This document shows, in pieces, positions 35,582-45,511 of a stretch of DNA of 64,000 bases. This stretch comes from Owenia fusiformis. Taxonomy: Eukaryota; Annelida; Polychaeta; Sabellida; Oweniidae. Made by a program: the position numbers and the translations under genes. The notes beneath the pieces were generated by a model, which ran no database searches, was not told where the DNA came from, and was given only the letters and a program-made list of their open reading frames with translations. The stretch's first letter is position 1, and each line of letters opens with the position of its first letter. The stretch is taken from assembly GCA_903813345.2 (NCBI GenBank), contig CAIIXF020000001.1, positions 11,885,915 through 11,949,914 on the forward strand. The letters are read 5' to 3'.

Positions 35582-36462
35582 GGTATATATTTCTGAAGGT
35601 GTATTCACCGCAACCCGAAGGGCGAGGTGAATACATCTCTAGGAAATACATACATTTTAAAAAGACCAATTCAAGGAATGTTTTATCCATTTACTTAGGG
35701 AGGAAAAACAAAAGGAAGTATATTAGCCCTTACAGAAATTGCTCACATGCAAGTCTGATAATGATATAGGGTGAAGGGTAGTATGTATCCAACAAACTGA
35801 CTAGAAGTCAGTCTGTTATGATATACTATAGTCCTGTGGAAATTGCAGTGAACTTCTTTGCACAAAATCATCAATTTGATGAAGCATTAGTTCACAAAAA
35901 TAAACATTATAACATTTCAATTAAGTAGTAAGGTATAATTAAATGCAATAAAAAGTAACACAGCATATTGTCAAGTGGAAATAAAGCTAAATGAAGTAAC
36001 AAATATGCAAATTAGTTTACTCCATCGGCCATTTTGAATAGCACTTCCTATCTAAACAAATATTTTGAATTACCAAATCTTAAAGGGACTTTAAAATACT
36101 TAAGAGGCTAAAATGAGGGATTACAAGAAATACTCCTCAAGAAAACAGTCCTACCTTTCTATGAGAATGGGTTCAGGTGCCAAAAACAGCTGATTTATGG
36201 ATATATATCATTTTAAAAATTGGAAGCAAGATATTCTTTTTGGAGGCCATGTTTTTTCTACTGTCATGACAGGAAATAGATTATCAAAACGAAAACTTAA
36301 TTAACATCATTAATTCTGAATTTGGCTTAGAACACTTACTCAGTTATGTATTCTAATATTTTTAGCATGATTATTGACTATTTTTTTAAAATCATTATGT
36401 TGTAGAAAAAATATTTTCAAAAAATAACAATCTACATGTAAATTATTAAAATTACTCCTACT

Positions 36463-36560
36463 AATCAAGCTGAGGTCGTGGTTAAAGCATCAGACTTATG
36501 AATACATTTTTCTAGGTTTGAATCCCGGCCATGGGAAATCTTTTTCTTTTTTTTCTTTAT
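36463..36560 (+). repeat. tRNA-derived SINE-like fragment
   Basis: AGCTGAGGTCGTGGTTAAAGC (A-box-like) and GGTTTGAATCCCGGCC (B box) are spaced as in a class II tRNA, followed by a T-rich tail. The anticodon arm is not convincing, so a SINE head is more likely than a tRNA gene. Confidence 0.5.
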
Positions 36561-36608
36561 TTCGTAGCCTGAGCCACTATATATATTTTTTATCTCATTT
36601 TAATTTAA

Positions 36609-36899
36609 CCTCTTGACTACCCAGAATGACGAGATTTCTCGTCACCTCAGAAATGACCTTGAAACCCAGAGGGACGAGAAAATCCGTCACAAAATTGTTC
36701 ACAAAAAGTGCTCTTATTTGAACAATTTTCACCCAATTTACACAAAAATCATTTTAAAACGTGTAGAAATGATCTCTGCCATCTAATTTTACTAAGTTGA
36801 GCATCTAAAGTTGTAAAGGTATGTAGTAAAATGTCAAAAGGTGGCAAAAATGAAAAATTCTCTGGTTTCAACCAATTTTAAAGCCTGGAATTCAAGAGG
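36609..36899. mobile_element. TTAA-flanked MITE
   Basis: Ends CCTCTTGA and TCAAGAGG, flanked by TTAA at 36605-36608 and 36900-36903. Contains GACGAGATTTCTCGTC and GACGAGAAAATCCGTC hairpin motifs. PiggyBac-type target, non-coding. Sequence at 12160-12495, ending ATTCGAGGGGTTAA, may be a distant relative. Confidence 0.7.
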
Positions 36900-36987
36900 T
36901 TAACACAGTGTCAATATTATTTATTACTTTTTGGGGTTTATAATATAGGTAAAATGTCTGCGTGTGGCTTTAACATAGGTTGTAGTC

Positions 36988-38610
36988 TAGGGTTTACTAT
37001 ATTAGCACATAGCCATCTTTAGATAGATGGCTATGCATATGTTGAAATTCCCAGCCTATGTTAAAGGTCTTTAACAAAAATGTAAGAAATCTTGGAAACA
37101 TTTAACCTACTTCATTCGATGCAGAACATTCTAAAGTATCGTTTTCCTGACCATATCACGCAATCCTGAGTCAGGAAACAGTGTAATTGACAAAAAATGT
37201 ATTTGGGACTTCTCATGGCATGGAGGCGCATTACCCAACTTCCTGAAAAGCCATCTTGAAAATGATCAACTCTTCAACATTTCTCTTCAATATATTTCCT
37301 CTTCCACTCCAGATAGCCCGATATGGTAAGAAAAACGATACTTGTACAAGTGCATCGATTGAAGTAGGGACAGGCCTCGAAATTAGCGTTGCGAAGGTAG
37401 CGATTCGCTACCTGTTTTCCCAGAACACTACTTGTCATTTCCTCCAATTAGCTAACTTCGCTAGTTCCAAACAGCCCCCGGAAACAGCCAGACCCGAAGA
37501 TTTGGTAAGAAAAAAGATCGAACTTCCGAGAAATGAAGTGAGCGATAATAGAGTACTCACACTAAAAAGTGATAAAAATGACACATGTTGTAATTCGATG
37601 CATCCTCCCGATAAATATGCATCAGTGGGTCCTTTTAACACAATTTTAAACTAATATTATCTCAAAATAGGCTGAAATGAATGAAAGAAATGTTCAAATT
37701 TAGAGTCGTTTCCGCATTTAACCAAGTAGTCTTTTGCGCAGCTTTTTTGCGCATGTCAACATGACAGTCAAGGTCATGAACTTTAGTTTGACGTTTCCTC
37801 TTTCTTTCTAACATTTCTCGTTATTCTTACGACTTTTACATGGAAAATGACGATCTATCATTAAACAAATAGCTTTCAGTATAATATCAGATCGATATCG
37901 AACGGTCTCTAGCGGAAATAATAAAGATAATCGGGGAGAACATATCATTCAATTCGCGGGGCTCCGCTAGGGAATTCTGCAATATTTTTTACTGATTTTA
38001 TTTGTTTATTGATTCTTGGTTCATTTAGCGATCTTTACCGTAAACTCTCCAATAACAATCCATTCCATTATTATACTCCGTTCTGATGTTGCAAGTTAGT
38101 CATATTTGGCAAGAAAACTTTGCCATACATGAAATTCCCGGGGATTTTTTACTTCTTCCATATATCTAATAGAGTGCAGTGTTCTCCCCAGGATTTTATC
38201 TCAAGTGGGTGCAAAATTCTTATTTCACAATTTAGACCAAAATTGGAAAAATATGCCTATTTTTCACGTTTTTCTCATTTTCAAGTAGGTGCAAATTGAT
38301 TCTCAGGTGGGTGCATGCATATTACCAAAATCTCAAGTGGGTGCTGCTGGGGAGATCACTACAGTGTAATATCTTATTATTGCGCTGGTAAGTCATAAGA
38401 ATAAAGATCGAAATCTTCACTATCTGGTTCTCTCAAATAGCTACCTGGAAAATTCACTAAGTAGTGAAACAACTACCTGATAAAAAAAGTTAAGCGCGAG
38501 GCCTGCGTTACCAAGATTTCTTACATTTTTACCAAATACCTTTATAAAGGACTGGGAATATCAACATATATTCTCAGGAGATAGCTTTGTGCAAACTAAG
38601 TAAGTCTAGG
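36988..38610. mobile_element. 1.6-kb TIR element
   Basis: Imperfect about 100-bp terminal inverted repeats: the left arm runs through GTTGAAATTCCCAGCC to AATGTAAGAAATCTTGG, and the right arm is the complement through TTCTTACATTTTTACCAAAT and TGGGAATATCAACATAT. The inner sequence is GC-richer; the 132-codon frame at 37256-37654 gives no recognisable domain. A MITE is nested at 38177-38360. A solo terminal piece recurs at 45061-45130. Confidence 0.65.
38177..38360. mobile_element. CAGTGTTCTCCCC MITE, copy 1
   Basis: Ends CAGTGTTCTCCCCAGGA and CTGGGGAGATCACT with internal CTCAAGTGGGTGCAAAATTCT. About 184 bp; sister copy at 46691-46896. Confidence 0.75.
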
Positions 38611-39426
38611 GTGAAGGGTATAATGTTGACACTATTTCGTTTCAATTTGGGGTAACTTTATCATATGAGGTAACTTCGATACCTTGTTTGTATTTGCTCT
38701 AATTTCCGTTCAAGGGGGAAGCACAGGAATTCGTCTAGAAGGAAAAAGAAGTCAATAGAGCAAGCCTTGACTCACAATGAGATGGAGAAACTTGAGTTCT
38801 GACACCATAATAGTGATATTTTAAAAAAAAGAAGTAAAAATGACAAGTTTTTCAAAAAACAAATCATATATCTGTTATCCAAATTTAAATGCTCGTTTTA
38901 TGCTGTATTTTTTTCAGCTGTTACTTACCCGATTTTCCAGATCATTCACTTATATTGACAACTTCCTATTGTTGTTGAAAATTATATCCTTTCCGTTCGA
39001 AATTTACTTATTTTTCAGAAATATCCATCTAAACAAAAACATCATAACATTCATAGATTTCGCCATTGTATTGACCCGGATGAAGGGCCCCGGATGTACT
39101 ATACTCCCATACGTAGAATTGCGGACAATATTAGACTCTGCTCGTACCACGTGATTTGGAAATCAAGAGAAAGTGATTGGTTGCACTGCGCGTATTAATC
39201 GATAACCCCAAGTGCAGTGAACTAATATCAACAAAACTTTGACTTAAATTTCTTTTCACGAGATTTCATCATGAATTTTGATTTGGAAACCTAAAAAACT
39301 CAATATTTCATAATTATATCTTAAAATAAAATTGAATTCATCGACGTTAAAAGGGGGACTACATTCAACAATTTTTGATTATTCATTCTGATTGCCGCAG
39401 TGTTTATACTAAGACACTGCCATGCC

Positions 39427-39826
39427 AGGCCTGTCAACTTGGGAACACCCAGCATGAGTGACTTGAAAATGTTGAACACCTCCCCTCAAAATGTGGACAC
39501 CTTGGTCCAAATCTGAACACCTTGATTCAAATTTTGAACACCTTGGTTTAAATTTTACGAATATTTTCGAACAGAATGCGTGACATATACGTAATTCGCG
39601 TGAAAAGTCCGAACAAAATGCGTACATTTTTTTCCGGCGTTCGTATTTTGGCTGTGTAGACGATCTTTTTTAGAAATTTTTCTACAGAAATATTTTTGCT
39701 TGACAATTACCAGGTAAAATGCGTATTTGCGTGACATTTTCTGTCACGCAAAAATAACTGGCGTGACTTCAAATTCTTCAGCAAATGCGTGACAAATACG
39801 CAAATTGCGTGACAGTTGACAGGCCT
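39427..39826. mobile_element. 400-bp hAT-type MITE with perfect target duplication
   Basis: TIRs AGGCCTGTCAAC and GTTGACAGGCCT, flanked by the 8-bp duplication GCCATGCC at 39419-39426 and 39827-39834. Contains short direct repeats of GAACACCTTG and GCGTGACA. Non-coding. Confidence 0.9.
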
Positions 39827-40234
39827 GCCATGCCTTTCAACAATTTTCGTTCAGTGCAGTCGTGCTTATTTCCAACATGTCTAAATTGAAAAAAAATTGA
39901 AAATTTCATTTCTAAGTATATTACTAAACGCAACACATATTGTGACACATATTGAACTATAGCAGCACAGGATATTATAAAGCAACTATCGATCAACAAG
40001 TTTCATAAAAATAGGTACATGTAAGTAAACATCATGAAACGACAAGATAGCGAAATTTTTCTAATAAAGCAAAAGTTGGAACTTTTGTTTTGGAACTTTT
40101 GTTTTCTTACAAATTTTTCAGAAAAATATCCTTCTAGAACTTTCGACTTGTATGACTCTGATCGCATCAGCATTGAGAGCATTCTTTTGCCTGTACGATT
40201 ACAACTTGGGAGAATTATCTACGCCCCTTACACT

Positions 40235-40403
40235 TAAGATACCTGTACTTCAATTGATTCCTGGGTATTTCAGCATTCTTTTCGTGTAGTTGAATCCACA
40301 ATTGTATGGGTATATCGGCAGAACGGGAACATTTTTCTTTTTCATCGAGAGATATTCCATCACTTTCCAAGATGGCAGTTGGATTTAAAAGGGATTCCCC
40401 GTT
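40235..40403 (-). other. Exon-like open frame inside the palindrome's extra segment
   Basis: The minus strand has a possible acceptor (TTCCGGGTCAG), an open frame SNGESLLNPTAILESDG followed by about 35 more residues without a stop, and a possible donor (TACAG|GTATCT). The composition is protein-like but no family is recognised. It may belong to an unseen gene or to the inserted segment. Confidence 0.2.
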
Positions 40404-41485
40404 TGACTGACCCGGAAGCACCAAAAATGGAGGAATTTGACGGTTGCAATAAGTTAAATATTACACGCAAATAGTGAGATTAAAAACAAAAATTTCTTTG
40501 TTCTGCCGATAAACCCAGACAATTATTGTGGACTACAAGAATGCTAAAATACCAAGGAATCTATTGAAATAGGTATCTTAAGTCTCTCACAACTGCCGGC
40601 GGACCCGTACGCCCAATTTCAAACTTTTAAAAACTTTACTTTTTCGCCCCATTCGAATTGTCCAATTAGATTGCCCGATTTATTCAGTGCCTAACATGAC
40701 TTCCTGTTGACCTAAAAATGGCGATATTTCGAAAAATAATTCTCAATTCAACAATTTAAACAGTGTTTTAGTCGTGTTAAGTGAACAAATCGTACAAAAT
40801 GGCGGACAAATATGATCACAACGAAAATGTGGAGGAAATGGACTACGATTTCAACTCTTTAGGCTCTTGGAAGCCGATAATGGTCATCGAAAATAGAAAC
40901 TAGAATATTTTCTGAATTGAAAAATTGAACATTCGATCGCTGCAAATTCAGATTTGAATTCTGACCAGACGAAGGGGCGGAGCGGCGGATTTCGGAGGAG
41001 TATTCATGGTATATTTATGCCCAGTCATGTTATTGTACGAAAAATATTTATAAGAACATTTTTTTCATGAGCCAGGCCACTGTATCTTCCCTTTGTGAAA
41101 ATTTTATCCAGATTCATTCTGTAGTTATTGAGATATTAATTATTTAGTCCAGGCATATCATTTTTGCACTCTTTGAAAAAGAAGCCAGATGCGTGGGATA
41201 TATTTGCTGAAATAAGGCAGCATGGTAAAGGTTAAGGTGACATTTAAGTTAATCAAAAGTACAAAAACATGGGAGCCATATTTTTTTGATAAAGTCAGAA
41301 GATTTTGAATTCTGTTTTCCTTGTATGTGAATCCATTTCCTGACTAAAGAGACACATAAAAGAAAACCTCACATTTAAACGCATTTTTCATAACTATGAA
41401 TTAGAGGTGCATGGCTCCCCAAAGCTAGCATGAAGAGTGTGAAGTGAGGCCATTTTTTGAAAGTTTCAAGGAGTAGCCTTGCGAA

Positions 41486-41830
41486 AATTCTATTAAGGTC
41501 CATGGTTCATATATATGGAATTCCCTCAATGAAGATATTAGAAATAAACCATTAAATTCACTCATATCTCGTTTGAAAATTGACCTCCTGAGTACAGAGT
41601 AACCAAAACATCTATTTCATTTCTTTATTGTCTCATATTATTGTATTTGTATAATGTATTTATATTATATTATTGTATTGACCTATGTACCACTTTAAAT
41701 GTTCACAGTTTATCATGTTTATTGTAAATTTAATTATGGGCAGTCATACACCCCCTGGGGTGTCATAGCCTGTATAATGTTGTAATTTTTGTAATGAAAA
41801 CTGAAATAAATTATTTTGAAATTGAAATTG
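41486..41830 (+). mobile_element. 3' tail of a non-LTR retrotransposon
   Basis: A frame ending YIWNSLNEDIRNKPLNSL then KIDLLSTE and a stop matches the usual C-terminus of LINE reverse transcriptase proteins (x-WNSLP-x-D-I-R). It is followed by an AT-rich 3' UTR and a TTGAAA-type tail. It interrupts the left palindrome arm; the right arm at about 42955 is uninterrupted at the same point. 5'-truncated and dead. Confidence 0.75.
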
Positions 41831-43254
41831 AACAGTCACACATTTGCAAGAATTCAAAATTTCCATATATAATCTTACCTTACCAAGGAACAATGAAGGA
41901 GCATGAAAATGTGTACTTCTTGCATTGTTAGAGTATAATAAAGCTCAAACCATTGTGAATTCTAAATATTTCATGTCTACCATTTTGTTTCCTGGAACTA
42001 TTTTTTAGTCCAGAGTTATCCTCATTCATGTATCCATTGTTTATCATTCATAAAGCCTCTATCATTTACTCACTTCGAGAGCCATGTTAGATTTTGAAAC
42101 TTATGGCTCTCAAACGGAGAAGTGAACAGCTGATCAATAGTGACCTTTGAAACTGAATTAAGTCGATCCGCGGCTTACTTTTGGTCTCTAACTGTGTCTT
42201 ACATCAGTATCATCAATCTGTGTAAGTATTGGAGCGCTGGAGTACTTCTTTTTCGATCAAGACTTGTAAATTGTTCATCGAGTTAAAGTTTTACAGACCT
42301 ATTTCCAATATGGCGGTTTGCTAGGTGCGAGATACGCAACGAACGAAATGAATTTTGAGAATTAGTTAGGTTCGGACAACCTCCGGAGATTTACGAAAAT
42401 GTCCGAGCAGAAACCGCCATATTGGAATTTGGCAGTAAAACGATTCACTCGACCTAACAATTACAAGTCTTGATCGAAAAAGAAGTACTCCAGCGCTCCA
42501 ATACTTACACGGATTGATGATACTGATGTAAGACACAGTTAGAGACCAAAAGTAAGCCGCGGATCGACTTAATTCGATTTCAAAGGTCACGATCACTGAG
42601 CTGTCCAAATGCTCCGTGGGAAAGCTATTATATCAAAATCCAAATAGCTTTCGCAGGAAGTAATCTATCATGTATCTATCATGATAATTATACTGTAATA
42701 GATAAAATATACAAGTGATAATCCATGCCACTTGGTGTAGTATCAAAACTTGTATGAGGATTAATCAGGAAGTCTAGAAGTAGTTCCGGCAAACAAAATG
42801 GTGAACATGAAATATTTAGAATTTACAATGGTTTGAGCTTTATTATACTCTAACAATGCAAGAAGTGCATATTTTCATGCTCCTTTGTTGTTCCTGGGAA
42901 AGGTAAGATGATTTGTGGAAATTTTAGACTCTTGCAAATGTGTGACTGTTGCAAGGCTACTCCTTGAAACTTTCAAAAATTTGCCTCACTTCGCACTCTT
43001 CATGCTAGCTTTGGGGATCCATGCACCTCCAATTCATAGTTTGGAAAAATGCGTTTACGTGTGATGTTAACTTTGACGTGTTTCATTAGTCAAGATATAC
43101 AATTCATATACAAGGTAAACAGATTTTAAAAACATGTGTCTTTATCAAAAAAATATGGCAGTCATTTTTTGTACTTTTTATTTAATTTAGCTTCGCCTTA
43201 AGTGTAAGAAGCATAGAAAATTCTCCCATGTTGTAATCGTACAGGCAAAAGAAT

Positions 43255-44185
43255 AAGACGTTCGCAGGACTATAGTCCTGGCACGGGATAACCCTAGTTC
43301 AACGTCGTTAAACTCAATAACGGCGTTCTTTAATATTAGGAATTTTCTTGGGGCCATTATTGAGTTTAACCTCCTTACTATTCTTTCCTATGATGCAAGT
43401 TCTGAATCCATCGAAACCATTTTTCCGCGATAACGTGCAACTGATACTTGACAGTAATATAAAAACACATAACATCAAGCGATTTAACACAATATTCTTT
43501 TGTTAAATGTTCATTTATACGAGTAAAATGAGGCTACACTTACCAATCTCTAAAGTGACATTCCGCATGTCCGTCATTGTGTCTGTTCGTCTGAGTGTCC
43601 CGGATCGTAAAATTAAACTACCAGCGAAACGAAATTGTTGTCAAATAGATTGATAATTATTATCGCGATTACTCGGGATAAAAAGATCAATTTTGAGGAT
43701 AACAGGTATCTTTGATTAATTCATATAGCGCGTGTATACACGCAAAATAGTTATTAATCGCAAACCTACTGTTCGTTAATGCAGTGCCGTGATGACGGTT
43801 AAATCCTGAAACGATTTGCAATTTCGATGTTACCGAAACTGACCGACATTTTCGTCATTTTCAAACCTGTCTCCAATATTTTCGTAATTATGCATCAATA
43901 GGGTCTAAGGGGGATACGGAACGGGGTGTATGTGTTTATAAGGTATGTATGCATGTTTGAATCACATTCTTTATGTAATATTGCCATGTTTTCAGGGTTT
44001 AATTTGTTCCGCTTGTCGAAACCTGCTGAACGATTAAATTTACGCATCAAAGGCAAAATGGTCATGGAGGTTAGACCTAGCCGGGCCATAACACACGTCA
44101 GATAAGAAACGAGGCCCGGGCTAGGTCTAATGTTGTTGGACTAGGGATAACCCTAGACCACATCATCATCAGGCACTACGACATG
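43255..44185. other. Intergenic sequence with short hairpins
   Basis: Contains GGACTATAGTCC, ACTCAATAACGGC with its partner TTATTGAGTTTAAC, and TAGACCTAGCCGGGCC with GGCCCGGGCTAGGTCTA (44055-44130). The last is a strong inverted repeat. Apart from the candidate exon at 43544-43577, nothing else was found. Confidence 0.5.
43544..43577 (-). CDS. Candidate isolated first coding exon
   Basis: Minus-strand ATG in good context (ACAATGA) encodes MTDMRNVTLEI and then meets a consensus donor (GATTG|GTAAGTG). The upstream sequence is locally less AT-rich. No convincing partner exon was found between here and GMPS, and joining it to the GMPS first exon does not keep frame. It may be a real start of an unseen gene or chance. 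Confidence 0.25.
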
Positions 44186-44750
44186 CAGTATGAAAAAGTT
44201 ATATGCGATCATCTTTTTAAATACCATATTCACTAGATCTATCTAAAATTGTCTATGCAGAGGTTGTTCAGTTGGCTTTAGACAGATGTGTAAAATGTCG
44301 ATTTAGTACCAAATGAAAACAACATGAATTTCAACCTGACGAAAAATCAAAAGAAAACAAAAAAAATTCACACTTTCATTCGTCAGTAAAGACTATGAAA
44401 GTTATTCTTGGTAATGATCACTGAATCATATCATTGCTTAAGTTACTATAGATGCATTATATGTAGATATTTAAGTAAACTTACCACTTTGGTGTTTAAA
44501 AGCGAAAATATTGGAATAATTTCACCAGACAAATCCCCGAAATAGATGACCTTGACCTACACGTGCTTTTCTGCGGTGAGAGTTTCGTACTTTTTTATTT
44601 TGTAATAAGATCATAAATTTAGGTTATTCTAATATTTATTGAAAAGATTTAATTTTGTTATATAAAATTATTATTTTTTTTGTCGCTGATGCATTTGTAA
44701 TAGTGGAAAAATTAATAATAGTGAATACATAAAGCTACATTCGTAGCACC

Positions 44751-44763
44751 GTTGCTTGGCAAC
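44751..44763 (+). promoter_or_regulatory. RFX/X-box-like palindrome upstream of the 243-residue gene
   Basis: GTTGCTTGGCAAC is a near-perfect inverted repeat of the RFX half-site (GTTGCT / GGCAAC, one-base spacer instead of the usual two). It lies about 145 bp before a good donor (GAAAG|GTATGT, 44899/44900) that could end a 5' UTR exon joined to the acceptor before 45507. RFX sites of this kind sit in promoters of ciliary genes. Single-motif evidence only. Confidence 0.4.
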
Positions 44764-45511
44764 GACTCAAGCTAGAATTTTGTGTTTGCAGACTCTATTT
44801 TATCACTGCTGTTTTCACAACAAAATAACACGTTACACGCGACTCACGAATTTATTGTGTATAAAAACTATTGGAATAATACGCACAATATACTTTGAAA
44901 GGTATGTGAACTACATGAAGTCTCAGAGTTCCATCAGTTTTGATGAATTATGGTCCAGATAAAATTTAAAATGAATGAATCAATGATGATAGGCTAGGCT
45001 AATTGATCATTCATACATTATACAATTGATGAAACTGAGTGTGACTGTGAATTACTAACTTACTATATTTGCACATTGCCATCTTTTAGATAGATCTCTC
45101 TCAGCAGATAGCTTTGTGCAAACTAAGACTAAGTAAACTGTGAGATAGCCTAGGCCTAGTAGTTACTCAGTTAGGCCTGACACTGACAGTACACAGTAGG
45201 TACACAATGACAGTGAAACTGCAGAGTGAGATTTCATCGTGATAATTAGCCTAGATGTGTTGAAGATATTTTTGAGAATAGACATGGGCATTCAATAGAG
45301 CCCATGGAATAGAGTAGGCCTACAGGGAAGCAATGTATTGTAGGTAATTGAAGTTCAGTACTGAGACTGAGAGTGAGACAGCCTTTGAAAAATATAGTCT
45401 ACTCAGTCTTACATTGTCTTCTTTCAAGGCCCTACACTGTATTCCATATAGAAGACAGTGAATTCTATAAATCTATTTTCAATTCTTTTCAATTCTTTAT
45501 TTCAGTAAACA

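Larger units (their letters stand above)
40181..43254. repeat. Three-kilobase imperfect palindrome
   Basis: The right arm (about 42390-43254) matches the complement of most of the left arm (40181-42330) across a spacer of about 60 bp. Examples: GGAGCGCTGGAGTACTTCTT near 42231 and its complement near 42480; ATTCTTTTGCCTGTACGATT at 40181 and its complement at 43235-43254. The left arm holds about 1 kb extra at 40235-41230 and a retrotransposon tail at about 41486-41830. Either a large inverted duplication or a foldback transposon. Confidence 0.85.
32097..44750. other. 12.6-kb intergenic stretch between GMPS and the 243-residue gene
   Basis: Filled largely with mobile elements and repeats listed separately. 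Outside those, 34730-35470 and 35690-36450 show no support for a gene; 35050-35110 has short TATATACCAC direct repeats. Candidate orphan exons are at 43544-43577 and about 40235-40403. GMPS and the plus-strand gene diverge from here. Confidence 0.6.

Noticed and set aside
37256-37654. 132-codon frame as a host gene
   Set aside because: It is inside a TIR-bounded element, has no recognisable domain and no polyadenylation or splice context; kept only as part of the element.
43544-43577. Using this exon as the first coding exon of GMPS
   Set aside because: Joining it to either possible acceptor before the GMPS ATG creates an early stop or wrong frame.
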